Shown here in pieces: positions 8,556 to 17,516 of a stretch of 64,000 nt of DNA; within the stretch, counting starts at the first letter, position 1; each line of letters opens with the position of its first letter. The DNA is from an uncultured Eubacteriales bacterium (GTDB lineage: Bacteria > Bacillota > Clostridia > Oscillospirales > CAG-272): NCBI GenBank assembly GCA_934796165.1, contig CAKVOU010000008.1:1-64000 (forward strand). Direction: 5' to 3'. Below the pieces are notes generated by a model. It worked only from the letters and a program-made list of their open reading frames with translations, was not told where the DNA came from and searched no databases. A program made the translations under genes and the position numbers.

Positions 8556-10424
8556 ATGAAAAAAGGATTGTCAATGTTTCTCATCATCTGTCTGCTTGCA
8601 GGCATCCTGACCGCTTGTAATACGGCGGGAAGTACCACCGGCGAAACAACAACGCTCACTCAGACCCCGTCGGGTGAATCGGAAACGACTGCGGAAAGAG
8701 CAGATCCGGAAATCACCGATATTCCCGATGACCTGACCGAAAACGCAAACACCCTGCAGATCACCTGCTCCGAGGGGACTGACCAATGCTGGAGCTTTGA
8801 CGGACAGACGCTGACATTTTCCGGGCTGACAGCTGACACCGTTTGCTCGATTTCCGGAGAATTCGACGGACAGATTGTAATTGACGCGGGGAATAATTAC
8901 CGCTTTGAGCTGGTGCTTTGCGGCGTGAAGCTGTATAACGGAGAGCAGAATCCCGTCAGCATTCTTTCAGGCGACAAGGTGACCCTGACCGCAAAGAAGG
9001 AAACAAAGAACGAAATCTATGACACGCGGGAAGCCGTTCCGTCCGATGATGATACTGCGATTTCCGCCGCCATTTATGCAAAATGTGATCTGGATCTTGG
9101 CGGAAAAGGAGAATTGATCGTCATTTCCTCAAACAACAACGGAATCCATACCAAAGACGATCTGAAGATCAAAAACCTCTCCCTTTCGGTCACCTGTCAG
9201 GATAACGCACTCAAGGGAAACGACAGCGTGAATATCTCCGGCGGTATTCTGACGCTGATTGCGAAATCAGGAGACGGAATCAAGACGAAAAATACCGATA
9301 TCTCTTCCAAGGGCAACCAGCGCGGGATTGTTTCAATCACCGGCGGAACCGTGACAATTTACGCCGCCTGTGACGGGATCGACGCGGCATACGATGTCGA
9401 AATCAGCGACGAAGCGATCGTGAACATCTATACCGACGTCTATTCCCCCTATTCGGAAACCTCCGCGCAGTCCGGCACCGGAAGTTCCGGGCAGCCCTCG
9501 TCCGATTCCGCCGACTCCGGTTTTTCCTTCACGGGTAACGGATCAGATGTCACGGGAACGCCCGGCGGAGCCGGACGCCCGGGTGAGAACGAGGACTTCA
9601 GCGGAAACGGTGGTTTTGGTGGTGGCGGGAAACCCGGCGGGGGAGGCCCCGGCGGCATGACGGACGGAAACACCGAGAAGGGCGATCATTCCACAAAAGG
9701 CATCAAAGCCGGAAACGAGATTCTTATCTCCGGCGGCACAATTACCGTCTGCTCCTATGACGATTCGCTGCACGCGAACAGCGGAACGGTACTTGGAAAC
9801 GGCAGTACGGCAACCGGAAACATTCTGATCTCGGGCGGCACGCTCACGCTTCTCACCAAGGATGACGGCATCCACGCCGACGGTACGCTGACGGTATCGG
9901 ACGGCAAAATCAGCGTTACCGGAAGCTATGAAGGGCTTGAAGGCACCTATGTCCGGGTAAATGGCGGAGAAATCTCGATCGTATCTTCCGACGACGGCAT
10001 CAATGCAACGACCACTTCCGGTACCGGCATCACATTTGAGGGCGGGAAGGTATTTGTTTACGCGGGCGGAGACGGCATTGATTCGAACAGCCGCGCCTCT
10101 TACCAGGGAATCCTGTTTGCAGGCGGCGAAATCACGGTCGTCAGCACCTCGGGCGGTGACTCCTCCATTGATACCGAACAGGGGTACACCTACACCGGCG
10201 GCACGGTTCTTGCGCTCTGCCCCGCGAACGGCATGGCAAATGAAGCAGTCAACTGCCGGAACTTCTCTGCAGTTGGTACCAAAACGTCCATGAATCTGAA
10301 CGAGGGACAAACGCTTTCCGTCAGGATTGACGGCAGTATCACAAGCTCCGTCACAATGCCCTGCCGGCTTTCGGCACTCGTTGTGTACCTTGGCTCAAGC
10401 AGCGCAACTTTTACAACCGATTGA
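8556..10424 (+). CDS. Cthe_2159-type beta-helix carbohydrate-binding lipoprotein
   Basis: 622 residues, start after AAAGGAGG. The lipoprotein signal ends in LTAC (Cys about 21), followed by a Thr/Glu-rich linker. The body is made of short repeats of the type NISGGILTL, SITGGTVTIYA and DDGIHA, typical of the right-handed beta-helix of the Cthe_2159 family, whose founder binds acidic polysaccharides such as polygalacturonate. A Gly-rich insert interrupts it around residues 335-375. It is last in the VTC operon and likely sits on the outer face of the membrane, binding cell-wall or dietary polymers. Confidence 0.88.
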   Translation: MKKGLSMFLIICLLAGILTACNTAGSTTGETTTLTQTPSGESETTAERADPEITDIPDDLTENANTLQITCSEGTDQCWSFDGQTLTFSGLTADTVCSISGEFDGQIVIDAGNNYRFELVLCGVKLYNGEQNPVSILSGDKVTLTAKKETKNEIYDTREAVPSDDDTAISAAIYAKCDLDLGGKGELIVISSNNNGIHTKDDLKIKNLSLSVTCQDNALKGNDSVNISGGILTLIAKSGDGIKTKNTDISSKGNQRGIVSITGGTVTIYAACDGIDAAYDVEISDEAIVNIYTDVYSPYSETSAQSGTGSSGQPSSDSADSGFSFTGNGSDVTGTPGGAGRPGENEDFSGNGGFGGGGKPGGGGPGGMTDGNTEKGDHSTKGIKAGNEILISGGTITVCSYDDSLHANSGTVLGNGSTATGNILISGGTLTLLTKDDGIHADGTLTVSDGKISVTGSYEGLEGTYVRVNGGEISIVSSDDGINATTTSGTGITFEGGKVFVYAGGDGIDSNSRASYQGILFAGGEITVVSTSGGDSSIDTEQGYTYTGGTVLALCPANGMANEAVNCRNFSAVGTKTSMNLNEGQTLSVRIDGSITSSVTMPCRLSALVVYLGSSSATFTTD

Positions 10425-10444
10425 TAACCCGATTACCACAAAAA

Positions 10445-10490
10445 AACACCAATGGGGCGCCTGCCTGTTTGCAGGAGCCCCATTGGTGTT
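10445..10490. terminator. Bidirectional terminator between the VTC operon and rpmA
   Basis: Arms AACACCAATGGGGC/GCCCCATTGGTGTT with an inner CCTGC/GCAGG hairpin, A-rich on one side and T-rich on the other. It serves converging genes. Confidence 0.9.
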
Positions 10491-10518
10491 TATTCAGATA
10501 ATAGTCAGACAGACAAAC

Positions 10519-10800
10519 TCATTCAGCAGCGTAAACGCTGACCTGCTTTTTGCCGCCTCTGACATGCTCGAACTTCACGGTTCCGTCGATCAGTGCGAAC
10601 AGCGTGTCGTCCTTGCCGAGACCGACATTGTTGCCGGGACGGACAGACGTGCCTCTCTGACGGACAATGATGTTGCCCGCGAGAACTGCCTCACCGTCAG
10701 ACTTCTTGACACCGAGACGCTGTGCGTTACTGTCTCTGCCGTTCTTGGTAGAACCAACGCCCTTCTTATGAGCGAAGAACTGAAGACTGATTCTTAACAT
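10519..10800 (-). CDS. rpmA: 50S ribosomal protein L27 with cleavable N-terminal extension
   Basis: 93 residues from the ATG preceded by GGAGG at eight bases. It begins MLRISLQFFAHKKG: the LQFF-A extension is the Firmicutes form removed by the Prp protease before L27 enters the ribosome. The core (STKNGRDSNAQRLGVK) is canonical. The gene ends the rplU-prp-rpmA operon. Confidence 0.98.
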   Translation of the reverse strand: MLRISLQFFAHKKGVGSTKNGRDSNAQRLGVKKSDGEAVLAGNIIVRQRGTSVRPGNNVGLGKDDTLFALIDGTVKFEHVRGGKKQVSVYAAE

Positions 10801-10857
10801 AGTTTTTTCCTCCATCATGATTTCGGTTGGCTTTCCCTCGGAAAGCGGCACGGGGAG

Positions 10858-11238
10858 TTATTCGTAATCCCTGTCAACGATTTCAACCTCAAAACCGCTG
10901 TCCCCCGTAAATTCGTAGGTATCGTCATGATCCAGCATATCGCGGAGCATGAGATAATAGGTAAGGAACAGTCCCGATACCGCATAGCGGACACGGTCGT
11001 CCTCCTCGTAAGCGGGGAGTGCCGATTTGGAACGGACGGTGATCGACACGTTTTCCTCGTCAATCTGATATTCGGCAACGCCGCCGTAGGTTTCCTCGAT
11101 GGCGTCCACGATGTACATGGTCAGAGAAGAAAGCATCGCGCAGAACGGATCCTGTCCCCAGTCTCCGAATCCCACGTGACCGATCTCCTGAAAGCCGTAA
11201 TAAATTCCGTCGCTCCGGTAGAAAACGATCTTCGTCAT
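10858..11238 (-). CDS. Ribosomal-processing cysteine protease Prp
   Basis: 126 residues, lying between rplU and rpmA as Prp does in Firmicutes. The family motif is present as GHVGFGDWGQDPFCAMLSSL, with the catalytic His and Cys intact. It is expected to cleave L27 after LQFF. Relative to typical members (~110 residues) it has a slightly long acidic C-terminus. The short palindrome GGCTGA-TT-TCAGCC overlaps the rplU stop just before this start and could limit its translation. Confidence 0.92.
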   Translation of the reverse strand: MTKIVFYRSDGIYYGFQEIGHVGFGDWGQDPFCAMLSSLTMYIVDAIEETYGGVAEYQIDEENVSITVRSKSALPAYEEDDRVRYAVSGLFLTYYLMLRDMLDHDDTYEFTGDSGFEVEIVDRDYE

Positions 11239-11246
11239 GGCTGAAA

Positions 11247-11558
11247 TCAGCCCTCAATCTTCTCGATCTGAACCTTGGTATAAGGCTGTCTGTGTCCGAT
11301 TCTCGACTTCTCGTTCTTCTTGGACTTGTACTTCAGAATGTAGATCTTCTTGTTCTTGCCCTGCTTGAGAACCTTCGCCGTGACCTTCGCGCCTTCCAGA
11401 ACGGGAGCACCCGCACGGAAGCCGGAATCGCCGGACATTGCTACGACTTTGTCGAATACGACCTCGTCGCCTTCCTTCGCATCGAGCTTTTCAATGAAAA
11501 TCACGTCCTGCTCAATGACCTTGTACTGCTTTCCGCCGGTTTCAATGACTGCAAACAC
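11247..11558 (-). CDS. rplU: 50S ribosomal protein L21
   Basis: 103 residues. Start is a GTG giving FAVIETGGKQYKV, with TGAGGTG upstream; the longer frame would run through the leader. The C-terminal KNEKSRIGHRQPYTKVQIEKI is canonical. L21 binds 23S rRNA, and this is the first gene of the rplU-prp-rpmA operon. Confidence 0.98.
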   Translation of the reverse strand: MFAVIETGGKQYKVIEQDVIFIEKLDAKEGDEVVFDKVVAMSGDSGFRAGAPVLEGAKVTAKVLKQGKNKKIYILKYKSKKNEKSRIGHRQPYTKVQIEKIEG

Positions 11559-11578
11559 GAAAAGCACCTCACTTTCAA

Positions 11579-11648
11579 ATAGACTCGCTGACTTTGGCGA
11601 CATCCGGAAAGGATGTACTTTTCCCTGCCAAATTCACGCGGCAGTCTA
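11579..11648 (-). promoter_or_regulatory. L21 leader (autoregulatory mRNA structure)
   Basis: The outer stem ATAGACT/AGTCTAT encloses a TTGGC/GCCAA stem and an ACATCC/GGATGT hairpin, ending about 20 bases before the rplU start. Its position and shape match the L21 leader family of Firmicutes, through which L21 is thought to repress its own operon. Confidence 0.75.
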
Positions 11649-11676
11649 TTATAGCATAAAGAAAGAGAGCTTGTCA
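11647..11676 (-). promoter_or_regulatory. Promoter of rplU-prp-rpmA
   Basis: TTGACA, 18-bp spacer, TATAAT; the -10 abuts the L21 leader. Confidence 0.85.
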
Positions 11677-11704
11677 AGCATTATTTCAAATTTTTCCGAG
11701 AAAA

Positions 11705-12709
11705 TTATGATTCGCTCTGCGGTGCGGAAGAACGCCTGCGTTTTCCGAACAAGCGGCTGTACACGCACCAGAGATTTCCAGACAGGCAGACGGAGGAATA
11801 GAAGCCTGCAATGATGCCGACAATCAGCGGAAGCGCAAAGTTCGTGACCGACGGAATGTTGCCGATCCGGCTTGCAACATACAGAACGCCGATGGTCACA
11901 AGCGTCGTTAAAGACGTAAACACCGAACGCTTCATGGTTTCCTTCACCGACCGGTCCACCGTATCGTCAAATCCCGCAAAGCGGACGGTGCCGTCGGGAT
12001 TCTGCAGCTTCCGGTTTTCCCGCACGCGATCAAAAATAATGATGGTAGCGTTGATGGAATACCCGAGAATGGTCAGAAGCGCCGCGATCATGGTGCTTCC
12101 CATGGGAATACCGAACAGCGAGTATGCCACGAGCATAGCAAACAGGTCATGGACAAGGCAGGTCACGGCGGCAAGCCCGGAGGCAAGGTCAAAGCGGACA
12201 GTGATATACACCAGCATCAGCGCAACGGCAATGACCGACGCGATAACAGCGGCTCTCCGGAGCTCCCCGGACACGGTGCCGCTGACGCTGGAGGTGCTGA
12301 TGTATTTGGAATCAAGCAGTTTTCCCTCCTCGGTTTCCGCATTTGCATTACCGAGCAGCTGACGAATTTCCTTTTCCGTCGCCTGCCTCGTTTCCGTATC
12401 GGTATCCATTCCCTGAATCCGCATGATAAAACCGTATGTGGTTTTTCCGTCATCGGCAGAAACCGCACTGGTTTTCTGGAACGAGGATACGGAAACGCCG
12501 GGGTGCTTTGCAACCGCGTTCATCAGTTCCGTCTGCTTTGCGTCGGAGATCTCCTCTTCCTGCCCCGAAACCGTTACGGTCGTACCGCCGGTGAAATCCA
12601 CGTCAAACACAAAGCCGCGGACAAAGAAACAGACAATGCCGAGCACCAGAAATACGACACTCACAAGGAAGAACGTCTTGCGGGAACGGGTAAAACTGAA
12701 GTTCTTCAT
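11705..12709 (-). CDS. secF: Protein translocase subunit SecF
   Basis: 334 residues from the ATG one base after the secD stop, with GGGAGG upstream. Six membrane segments; the signature VDFTGGT follows TM1, and the C-terminal half has ILGYSINATIIIFDRVRE. SecDF uses the proton or sodium gradient to pull secreted proteins out of the SecYEG channel. SecF and SecD are separate genes here rather than fused as in Bacillus. Confidence 0.97.
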   Translation of the reverse strand: MKNFSFTRSRKTFFLVSVVFLVLGIVCFFVRGFVFDVDFTGGTTVTVSGQEEEISDAKQTELMNAVAKHPGVSVSSFQKTSAVSADDGKTTYGFIMRIQGMDTDTETRQATEKEIRQLLGNANAETEEGKLLDSKYISTSSVSGTVSGELRRAAVIASVIAVALMLVYITVRFDLASGLAAVTCLVHDLFAMLVAYSLFGIPMGSTMIAALLTILGYSINATIIIFDRVRENRKLQNPDGTVRFAGFDDTVDRSVKETMKRSVFTSLTTLVTIGVLYVASRIGNIPSVTNFALPLIVGIIAGFYSSVCLSGNLWCVYSRLFGKRRRSSAPQSES

Positions 12710-12710
12710 A

Positions 12711-14045
12711 TCAGAGCGCCTCCCTTCCATCGGCTTTCGCCGCAGCGATCTTTTTGCGGCTGACGCCATACAGCCACGGGTTGGTCACGCGCATTCCAAC
12801 GATCCGCGCAAGGAAATAGCGGGTCACGAAAATCGCAAAAACCATGGACAGAAGAATTCCGATAAAGAGCGTGATGGCAAAGCCCTTTACCGAACCTGAA
12901 CCAAAAATCCAGAGAACCACCGCCGCGATCAGCGTGGTGATGTTGGAATCAAGGATTGCCGTAAACGCATGGCGGAAACCCGCCTTGAGTGCCGCCGCAG
13001 TCGTTTTGTCCGCGAGCAGTTCCTCTTTCATACGCTCATAAATAATCACGTTCGCGTCCACTGCCATGCCGATTGACAGAATGATTCCCGCAATCCCCGG
13101 AAGCGAAAGCTGAACCCCGAAAAGTACGATGCACAAAGCAAACGCCGCCGTGTATCCGACCAGCGCGACCGAAGCAACCAACCCCGGCAGACGGTATACA
13201 ATAATCATCAGCACCATGACGGCAAGAATCCCGATCAAACCGGCAATCAGACTGATGGAAAGCGCCTGGTCTCCGAGCGTTGCACCCACGTTGTCTTCGC
13301 TGATGATCGAAAGGCGGAACGGAAGCGAGCCGGAATTGATAAGGTTGGCGTAATACTCTGCGTTGGTTTCGGTGAATCCGCCCTGAATCACGAACGAATC
13401 GCCGGTGATACCGTTTTCCCTGAATTCCGTACCGACGGCGGGACTGGTGATGGTTTCCCCGTCCTGCTTGATATAAATCTGATTGTCAATCGTCTTGTCC
13501 CCGTTCTTACGGTTAGCCGCTTTCTTTGTCCCCTCCGTAAACCGCTTCTGGGCTTCTTCGGTCGACAGCCGGACACTGATGACCCAGCCTTCCTTTTCAG
13601 AATATCCCTTCTCCGCGTTGGTGATATCCCCCTTTTCGGAGGATAAAACAACAGTACCGTCGGACAACTCAAAGGTGATCACACCGTTTGCACCGATCTT
13701 GTCCACTGCGTCCGACGCGTTGGTTCCCGGAATCTCCACGACGACCCTGCGATCACCTTCAGTGGAAACAGTCGCTTCCGTATAATTCAGGACATCAAGG
13801 CGGGTCTGGATCATGGCGACCGCTTTTTTGATGTCTTTTGACTGATTTGCGGAATTATATCCGTCCGGGAGAACCGCTTCATATACAATGCGTGAGCCGC
13901 CCGCGAGATCAAGCCCGAGGGTGACGGAATCCCGGTTGATCCCCTGAAAATCGCCGATACCGCCGAAGAGCGCGACCAGAATCAGGAGTGCGACAAGCAG
14001 GATACCTATAACAAGTCCCACCGTATTTTGTCCTTTGGTTTTCAT
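12711..14045 (-). CDS. secD: Protein translocase subunit SecD
   Basis: 444 residues with a GGAAAGG ribosome binding site. TM1 is followed by the D1 motif LGLDLAGGSRIVYEA, a periplasmic-type P1 domain, then five membrane segments with GMAVDANVIIYERMKEE. It is the partner of SecF immediately downstream. The 222 bases upstream hold one GC-rich stem (14086-14106) without a T run, and no gene I can support. Confidence 0.97.
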   Translation of the reverse strand: MKTKGQNTVGLVIGILLVALLILVALFGGIGDFQGINRDSVTLGLDLAGGSRIVYEAVLPDGYNSANQSKDIKKAVAMIQTRLDVLNYTEATVSTEGDRRVVVEIPGTNASDAVDKIGANGVITFELSDGTVVLSSEKGDITNAEKGYSEKEGWVISVRLSTEEAQKRFTEGTKKAANRKNGDKTIDNQIYIKQDGETITSPAVGTEFRENGITGDSFVIQGGFTETNAEYYANLINSGSLPFRLSIISEDNVGATLGDQALSISLIAGLIGILAVMVLMIIVYRLPGLVASVALVGYTAAFALCIVLFGVQLSLPGIAGIILSIGMAVDANVIIYERMKEELLADKTTAAALKAGFRHAFTAILDSNITTLIAAVVLWIFGSGSVKGFAITLFIGILLSMVFAIFVTRYFLARIVGMRVTNPWLYGVSRKKIAAAKADGREAL

Positions 14046-14267
14046 CCGTTTTCCTTTCCGTTCCGAAAAGCCTTTTCAGAACAATTGCGGTCGCCGGGCG
14101 ACCGCAGCAGATTATTTTGTTTTCGCGCGCCGTCGTGCAGGGGAAAGAACCCTTCCCCCCCGCCTTGTCCGCGGGGCGTACCTTGCGGTAACATGACGGT
14201 AAGAAACTACTGCGGAAAGATTCTCCGCATTCGTCCGTCCGGCGGCGAGTCCGTCCGAGCCGGAAAA

Positions 14268-15404
14268 TCAGTTGTATTCCGTTTCCGGCTTTCTTACGCA
14301 CCCGTCCAGCACGAACCGGCAGATGTCATTGGTCGCGTTGGGCTTGCGGAGAATGGAGATCGCATCCTCCATATTACGGATACGCTCCGGAGAAGTGACA
14401 AGGTTGTATACCGCTTCTTCCAGCGAATATCCCTTTGTAACTGCCGCCGCCGCGCCGTTGTTGAGCAGGAATTCGGTGTTCTGGTCCTCCTGACCCGGAA
14501 TCGGGTTGACGATGATCATCGGAAGTCCCTTTGTCAAGGACTCCGAGGTGGTGAGCCCGCCCGGCTTGGTGATCAGAATATCGGCGGCATCCATCAGCTC
14601 ATCCACATTTTTCACAAAGCCGAAGGACAATACCTTCTTTTTGAATTCCGTTCCTTTCATCGACTCAAGCGCTTTTTTGTTGCTTCCGCATACGGCTATG
14701 ATCTGAAAGTCGCGGTCCAGCCCGTCAAGCTTTTTGACGTTTTCCGCCATATTACCGTAACCCATGCTTCCGCCCATGAAGAGCACGACAGGCTTCCCCG
14801 GGTCAAGTCCGAGCTTCTGTCTCATTTCCGCCTTGTCGTGTTTCACGGCAAATTTCGGATTGACGGGAATGCCGAGAGGAAGGATCTGCTCCGGCTTGTA
14901 CCCCTTCCCGAACGCCTGATAATCCAGAGTCTTATCGGCGGTGACCACAAAATCGAGGTGTTTTGCCTCCTCCCAGTACGGATGGAACGCAAAATCAGTC
15001 AGGATACCGACAGTCTTCGCGCGGAGTCCCCACTTTTCCTTGATGTGGTCAAGCATGATGCCGACAAAAACATGCGTGAATACGATGACGTCCGGATCAT
15101 ATTCATCGAGATACACGCGCAGCCTGCGGGAAAGAATACTCCACTCCAGACGCGCCGCTGACATACGGTCTCCCGTCGCGCGCCGTTTTTCCGCGGCGCG
15201 ATAGCTGGTTCCGTACAGTTTTTTCAGACGCTTGGTTACAAACAAATATCCTTCCGAGACGGTAAAATCCAGAAGAGAGTTGATATATTTCAGAGTGTCC
15301 AGCACATGACACTCCGCACCTCCGGCCCTGAGGCCGCTCTCGATCGCCGCAGCGGTTGAATTGTGACCGCCGCCGGCGGTCACAGACATAATCAGTACCC
15401 GCAT
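14268..15404 (-). CDS. GT28 (MGDG synthase/UgtP-like) glycosyltransferase
   Basis: 378 residues. The N-terminal domain starts MRVLIMSVTAGGGHNSTA, the lipid-acceptor side of MGDG synthase-like enzymes. The C-terminal GT28 domain has the nucleotide-sugar motif ITKPGGLTTSESL and PGQEDQN. The family transfers a sugar from UDP-sugar to diacylglycerol, making glycolipids and anchors for lipoteichoic acid. Acceptor and donor cannot be fixed from sequence. A GGAGG ribosome binding site and its own promoter indicate a single-gene unit. Confidence 0.85.
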   Translation of the reverse strand: MRVLIMSVTAGGGHNSTAAAIESGLRAGGAECHVLDTLKYINSLLDFTVSEGYLFVTKRLKKLYGTSYRAAEKRRATGDRMSAARLEWSILSRRLRVYLDEYDPDVIVFTHVFVGIMLDHIKEKWGLRAKTVGILTDFAFHPYWEEAKHLDFVVTADKTLDYQAFGKGYKPEQILPLGIPVNPKFAVKHDKAEMRQKLGLDPGKPVVLFMGGSMGYGNMAENVKKLDGLDRDFQIIAVCGSNKKALESMKGTEFKKKVLSFGFVKNVDELMDAADILITKPGGLTTSESLTKGLPMIIVNPIPGQEDQNTEFLLNNGAAAAVTKGYSLEEAVYNLVTSPERIRNMEDAISILRKPNATNDICRFVLDGCVRKPETEYN

Positions 15405-15487
15405 ATACTCCTCCGGGAGGAAAGCTCCTTCCCCGCTTCATTCATTTAAATTTTACAGAAAAATTCCGGCAAAAAACCTTTATTTGT

Positions 15488-15516
15488 ATTTTAACACACG
15501 CAATTCTCTGTGTCAA
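15488..15516 (-). promoter_or_regulatory. Promoter of the GT28 gene
   Basis: TTGACA, 17-bp spacer, TAAAAT. It is back to back with the plus-strand promoter at 15520. Confidence 0.8.
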
Positions 15517-15519
15517 GTC

Positions 15520-15548
15520 TTGCATTTCGGAGAAAAACAGTGTATAAT
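15520..15548 (+). promoter_or_regulatory. Promoter of flavin reductase-proA-asnA
   Basis: TTGCAT, 17-bp spacer, TATAAT. Its -35 lies four bases from the -35 of the divergent GT28 promoter, so polymerases at the two sites would compete. Confidence 0.8.
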
Positions 15549-15583
15549 TTATAATCAAAACATCAAATGGGAGGAATCACGCC

Positions 15584-16147
15584 ATGTCGCACAGGTTTCA
15601 TGAGATTGCCCCGGAGGATTGGTCCGGAAATGCATTTGAAAAGATCGGGAAAGATTGGATGCTTGTCTCTGCCGAGTCGGAAGCAGGAAAACCCAACACC
15701 ATGACGGCAAGTTGGGGCGGCGTCGGTGTGCTTTGGAACAAGCCTGTTGCATTCGTGTTTCTTCGTCCGCAGCGTTATACGACCGCGCTCGTTGACAGGA
15801 CGGGGGCACTTTCCCTCTCCTTCTTCCGCGGGGAGGAGGATCCTTTCCCCACCGGCAGATATGAGGATGTCGTGCATGACGCGAAGGTCCGAGAGGCACT
15901 GCGCTTCTGCGGGGCTCACTCCGGGCGCGACACGGACAAATTCCGTGAAACGGGGTTGACTCCCGCCTATGAGGACGGAATCCCGTATATCGCCGAAGCG
16001 GACAGCGCAATGATCTGTAAGGTATTGTACCAAAGCGAGCTGAAGAAATCGGAGTTTCTTTCTCCCGAGCCGCTTTCCAATTATCCGAAAGAAGATTTCC
16101 ACCGAGTCTACATCTGCGAAATCAAAAAGGTACTGAAGGCGGACTGA
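15584..16147 (+). CDS. Flavin reductase family protein
   Basis: 187 residues, GGGAGG eight bases upstream. The split-barrel FMN-binding fold is suggested by NTMTASWGGVGVLWNKPVAFVFLRPQRYTTALV, with the family's flavin-contacting T/S positions. Family members reduce free flavins or act as small oxidoreductases; the substrate is unknown. It lies 29 bases before proA on the same strand. Confidence 0.85.
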   Translation: MSHRFHEIAPEDWSGNAFEKIGKDWMLVSAESEAGKPNTMTASWGGVGVLWNKPVAFVFLRPQRYTTALVDRTGALSLSFFRGEEDPFPTGRYEDVVHDAKVREALRFCGAHSGRDTDKFRETGLTPAYEDGIPYIAEADSAMICKVLYQSELKKSEFLSPEPLSNYPKEDFHRVYICEIKKVLKAD

Positions 16148-16176
16148 TCGTTCCCTTGAACGCCGAAGGAGACAAC

Positions 16177-17460
16177 ATGATGACGAATATGCAGGAAACG
16201 AATACCTTTGCTTCCGTCCGTGCCCTCTGCACGGCGGCAAAAAACGCGGCGGGGCTGCTTGCCGCGACCGATACGGAACTCCGCAATACAGCGCTTTTTT
16301 CCATTGCTGAGGCATTCCGGAACCCGGAAAACCGGGAAAGAATACTTGAAGCAAACCATGCCGATCTGAACGCGGCAAAAGATAACGGGATTCCGGACGC
16401 CATGCTCGATCGTCTCGCACTGACCGAAAAACGAATGGACGGGATCTGTTCTGCCATCGAACAGCTCGTTTCCCTCCCCGATCCGATCGGAACCGGCGAT
16501 GTGTTCACCCGCCCGAACGGGTTGGTCATCACCCGCAAGCGTGTCCCGCTCGGTACCGTCGGTATGATCTACGAGGCTCGTCCAAATGTCACGGCGGACG
16601 CGGCGACCATGTGCCTCAAATCCGGGAACGCCGTCGTTCTGCGCGGCGGCAAGGAAGCCATCCGGTCCAATACGATTCTTACGGAACTGATGCGCGGAGC
16701 TGTCCGCTCCGTGGGGCTCCCCGCCGACACGATCTGCCTTGTGTCGGACACCTCCCGCGAAAGCGCCGAGGCGCTCATGTCCATGCGCGGGCTTCTTGAT
16801 GTGCTCATTCCGCGCGGCGGCAAAAATCTCATCCGGTCGGTCGCGGACAACGCGAAGGTTCCCGTTATCGAAACGGGCGCGGGCAACTGTCACGTGTATG
16901 TGGACACTTCCGCGGACCTCCGGATGGCGGTGCGCGTCGCAGTCAACGCGAAGTGCTCCCGCCCCGCCGTCTGCAACGCGGCGGAAACCATGCTGGTACA
17001 CAAAGACATTGCGGAGAAATTTCTTCCGATGTTCCGGAATGCCGTACACGGGAAATATCCGCTGGAGATCCGCGGAGACGAACGCACAAGAACTTATATT
17101 CCCGATGCACTTCCCGCCTGTGAAACAGACTGGGAGACCGAGTACGATGACTACATTTTAGCCGTCCGCGTGGTGGACAGTCTCTCCGATGCGATCGCAC
17201 ACATCAACCAATACGGAACGGGTCACAGCGAAGCCATTCTGACCAATGACTACTCCTCAGCAAGACGTTTTCAGAACGAAGTCAACGCCGCGGCGGTATA
17301 TGTCAACGCATCCACCCGTTTCACCGACGGCGGCGAATTCGGCTTTGGTGCCGAAATCGGCATCTCCACGCAGAAACTCCATGTGAGGGGACCGATGGGA
17401 CTGTCCGCACTCACCACCGAAAAATATCTGATCTCCGGAATGGGTCAGATCCGGGAGTAA
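16177..17460 (+). CDS. proA: Gamma-glutamyl phosphate reductase (proline synthesis)
   Basis: 427 residues from the ATG at 16177, five bases after AGGAG; the in-frame TTG at 16156 lies before that Shine-Dalgarno. It reduces gamma-glutamyl phosphate to glutamate semialdehyde with NADPH. The aldehyde dehydrogenase fold is clear: GMIYEARPNVTADA, KSGNAVVLRGGKEA, the catalytic-Cys region VNAKCSRPAVCNA and the C-terminal FGFGAEIGIST. proB, its usual neighbour, is not in this window. Confidence 0.96.
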   Translation: MMTNMQETNTFASVRALCTAAKNAAGLLAATDTELRNTALFSIAEAFRNPENRERILEANHADLNAAKDNGIPDAMLDRLALTEKRMDGICSAIEQLVSLPDPIGTGDVFTRPNGLVITRKRVPLGTVGMIYEARPNVTADAATMCLKSGNAVVLRGGKEAIRSNTILTELMRGAVRSVGLPADTICLVSDTSRESAEALMSMRGLLDVLIPRGGKNLIRSVADNAKVPVIETGAGNCHVYVDTSADLRMAVRVAVNAKCSRPAVCNAAETMLVHKDIAEKFLPMFRNAVHGKYPLEIRGDERTRTYIPDALPACETDWETEYDDYILAVRVVDSLSDAIAHINQYGTGHSEAILTNDYSSARRFQNEVNAAAVYVNASTRFTDGGEFGFGAEIGISTQKLHVRGPMGLSALTTEKYLISGMGQIRE

Positions 17461-17516
17461 TCGCTGTTTACCGCAACAATTCCACATTTTTGTACATATA
17501 AAGAGAGGACGTTTTC

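Noticed and set aside
14086..14106. GC-rich hairpin between the GT28 gene and secD as a terminator
   Set aside because: The 8-bp stem TGCGGTCG/CGACCGCA lacks a T run on either strand.
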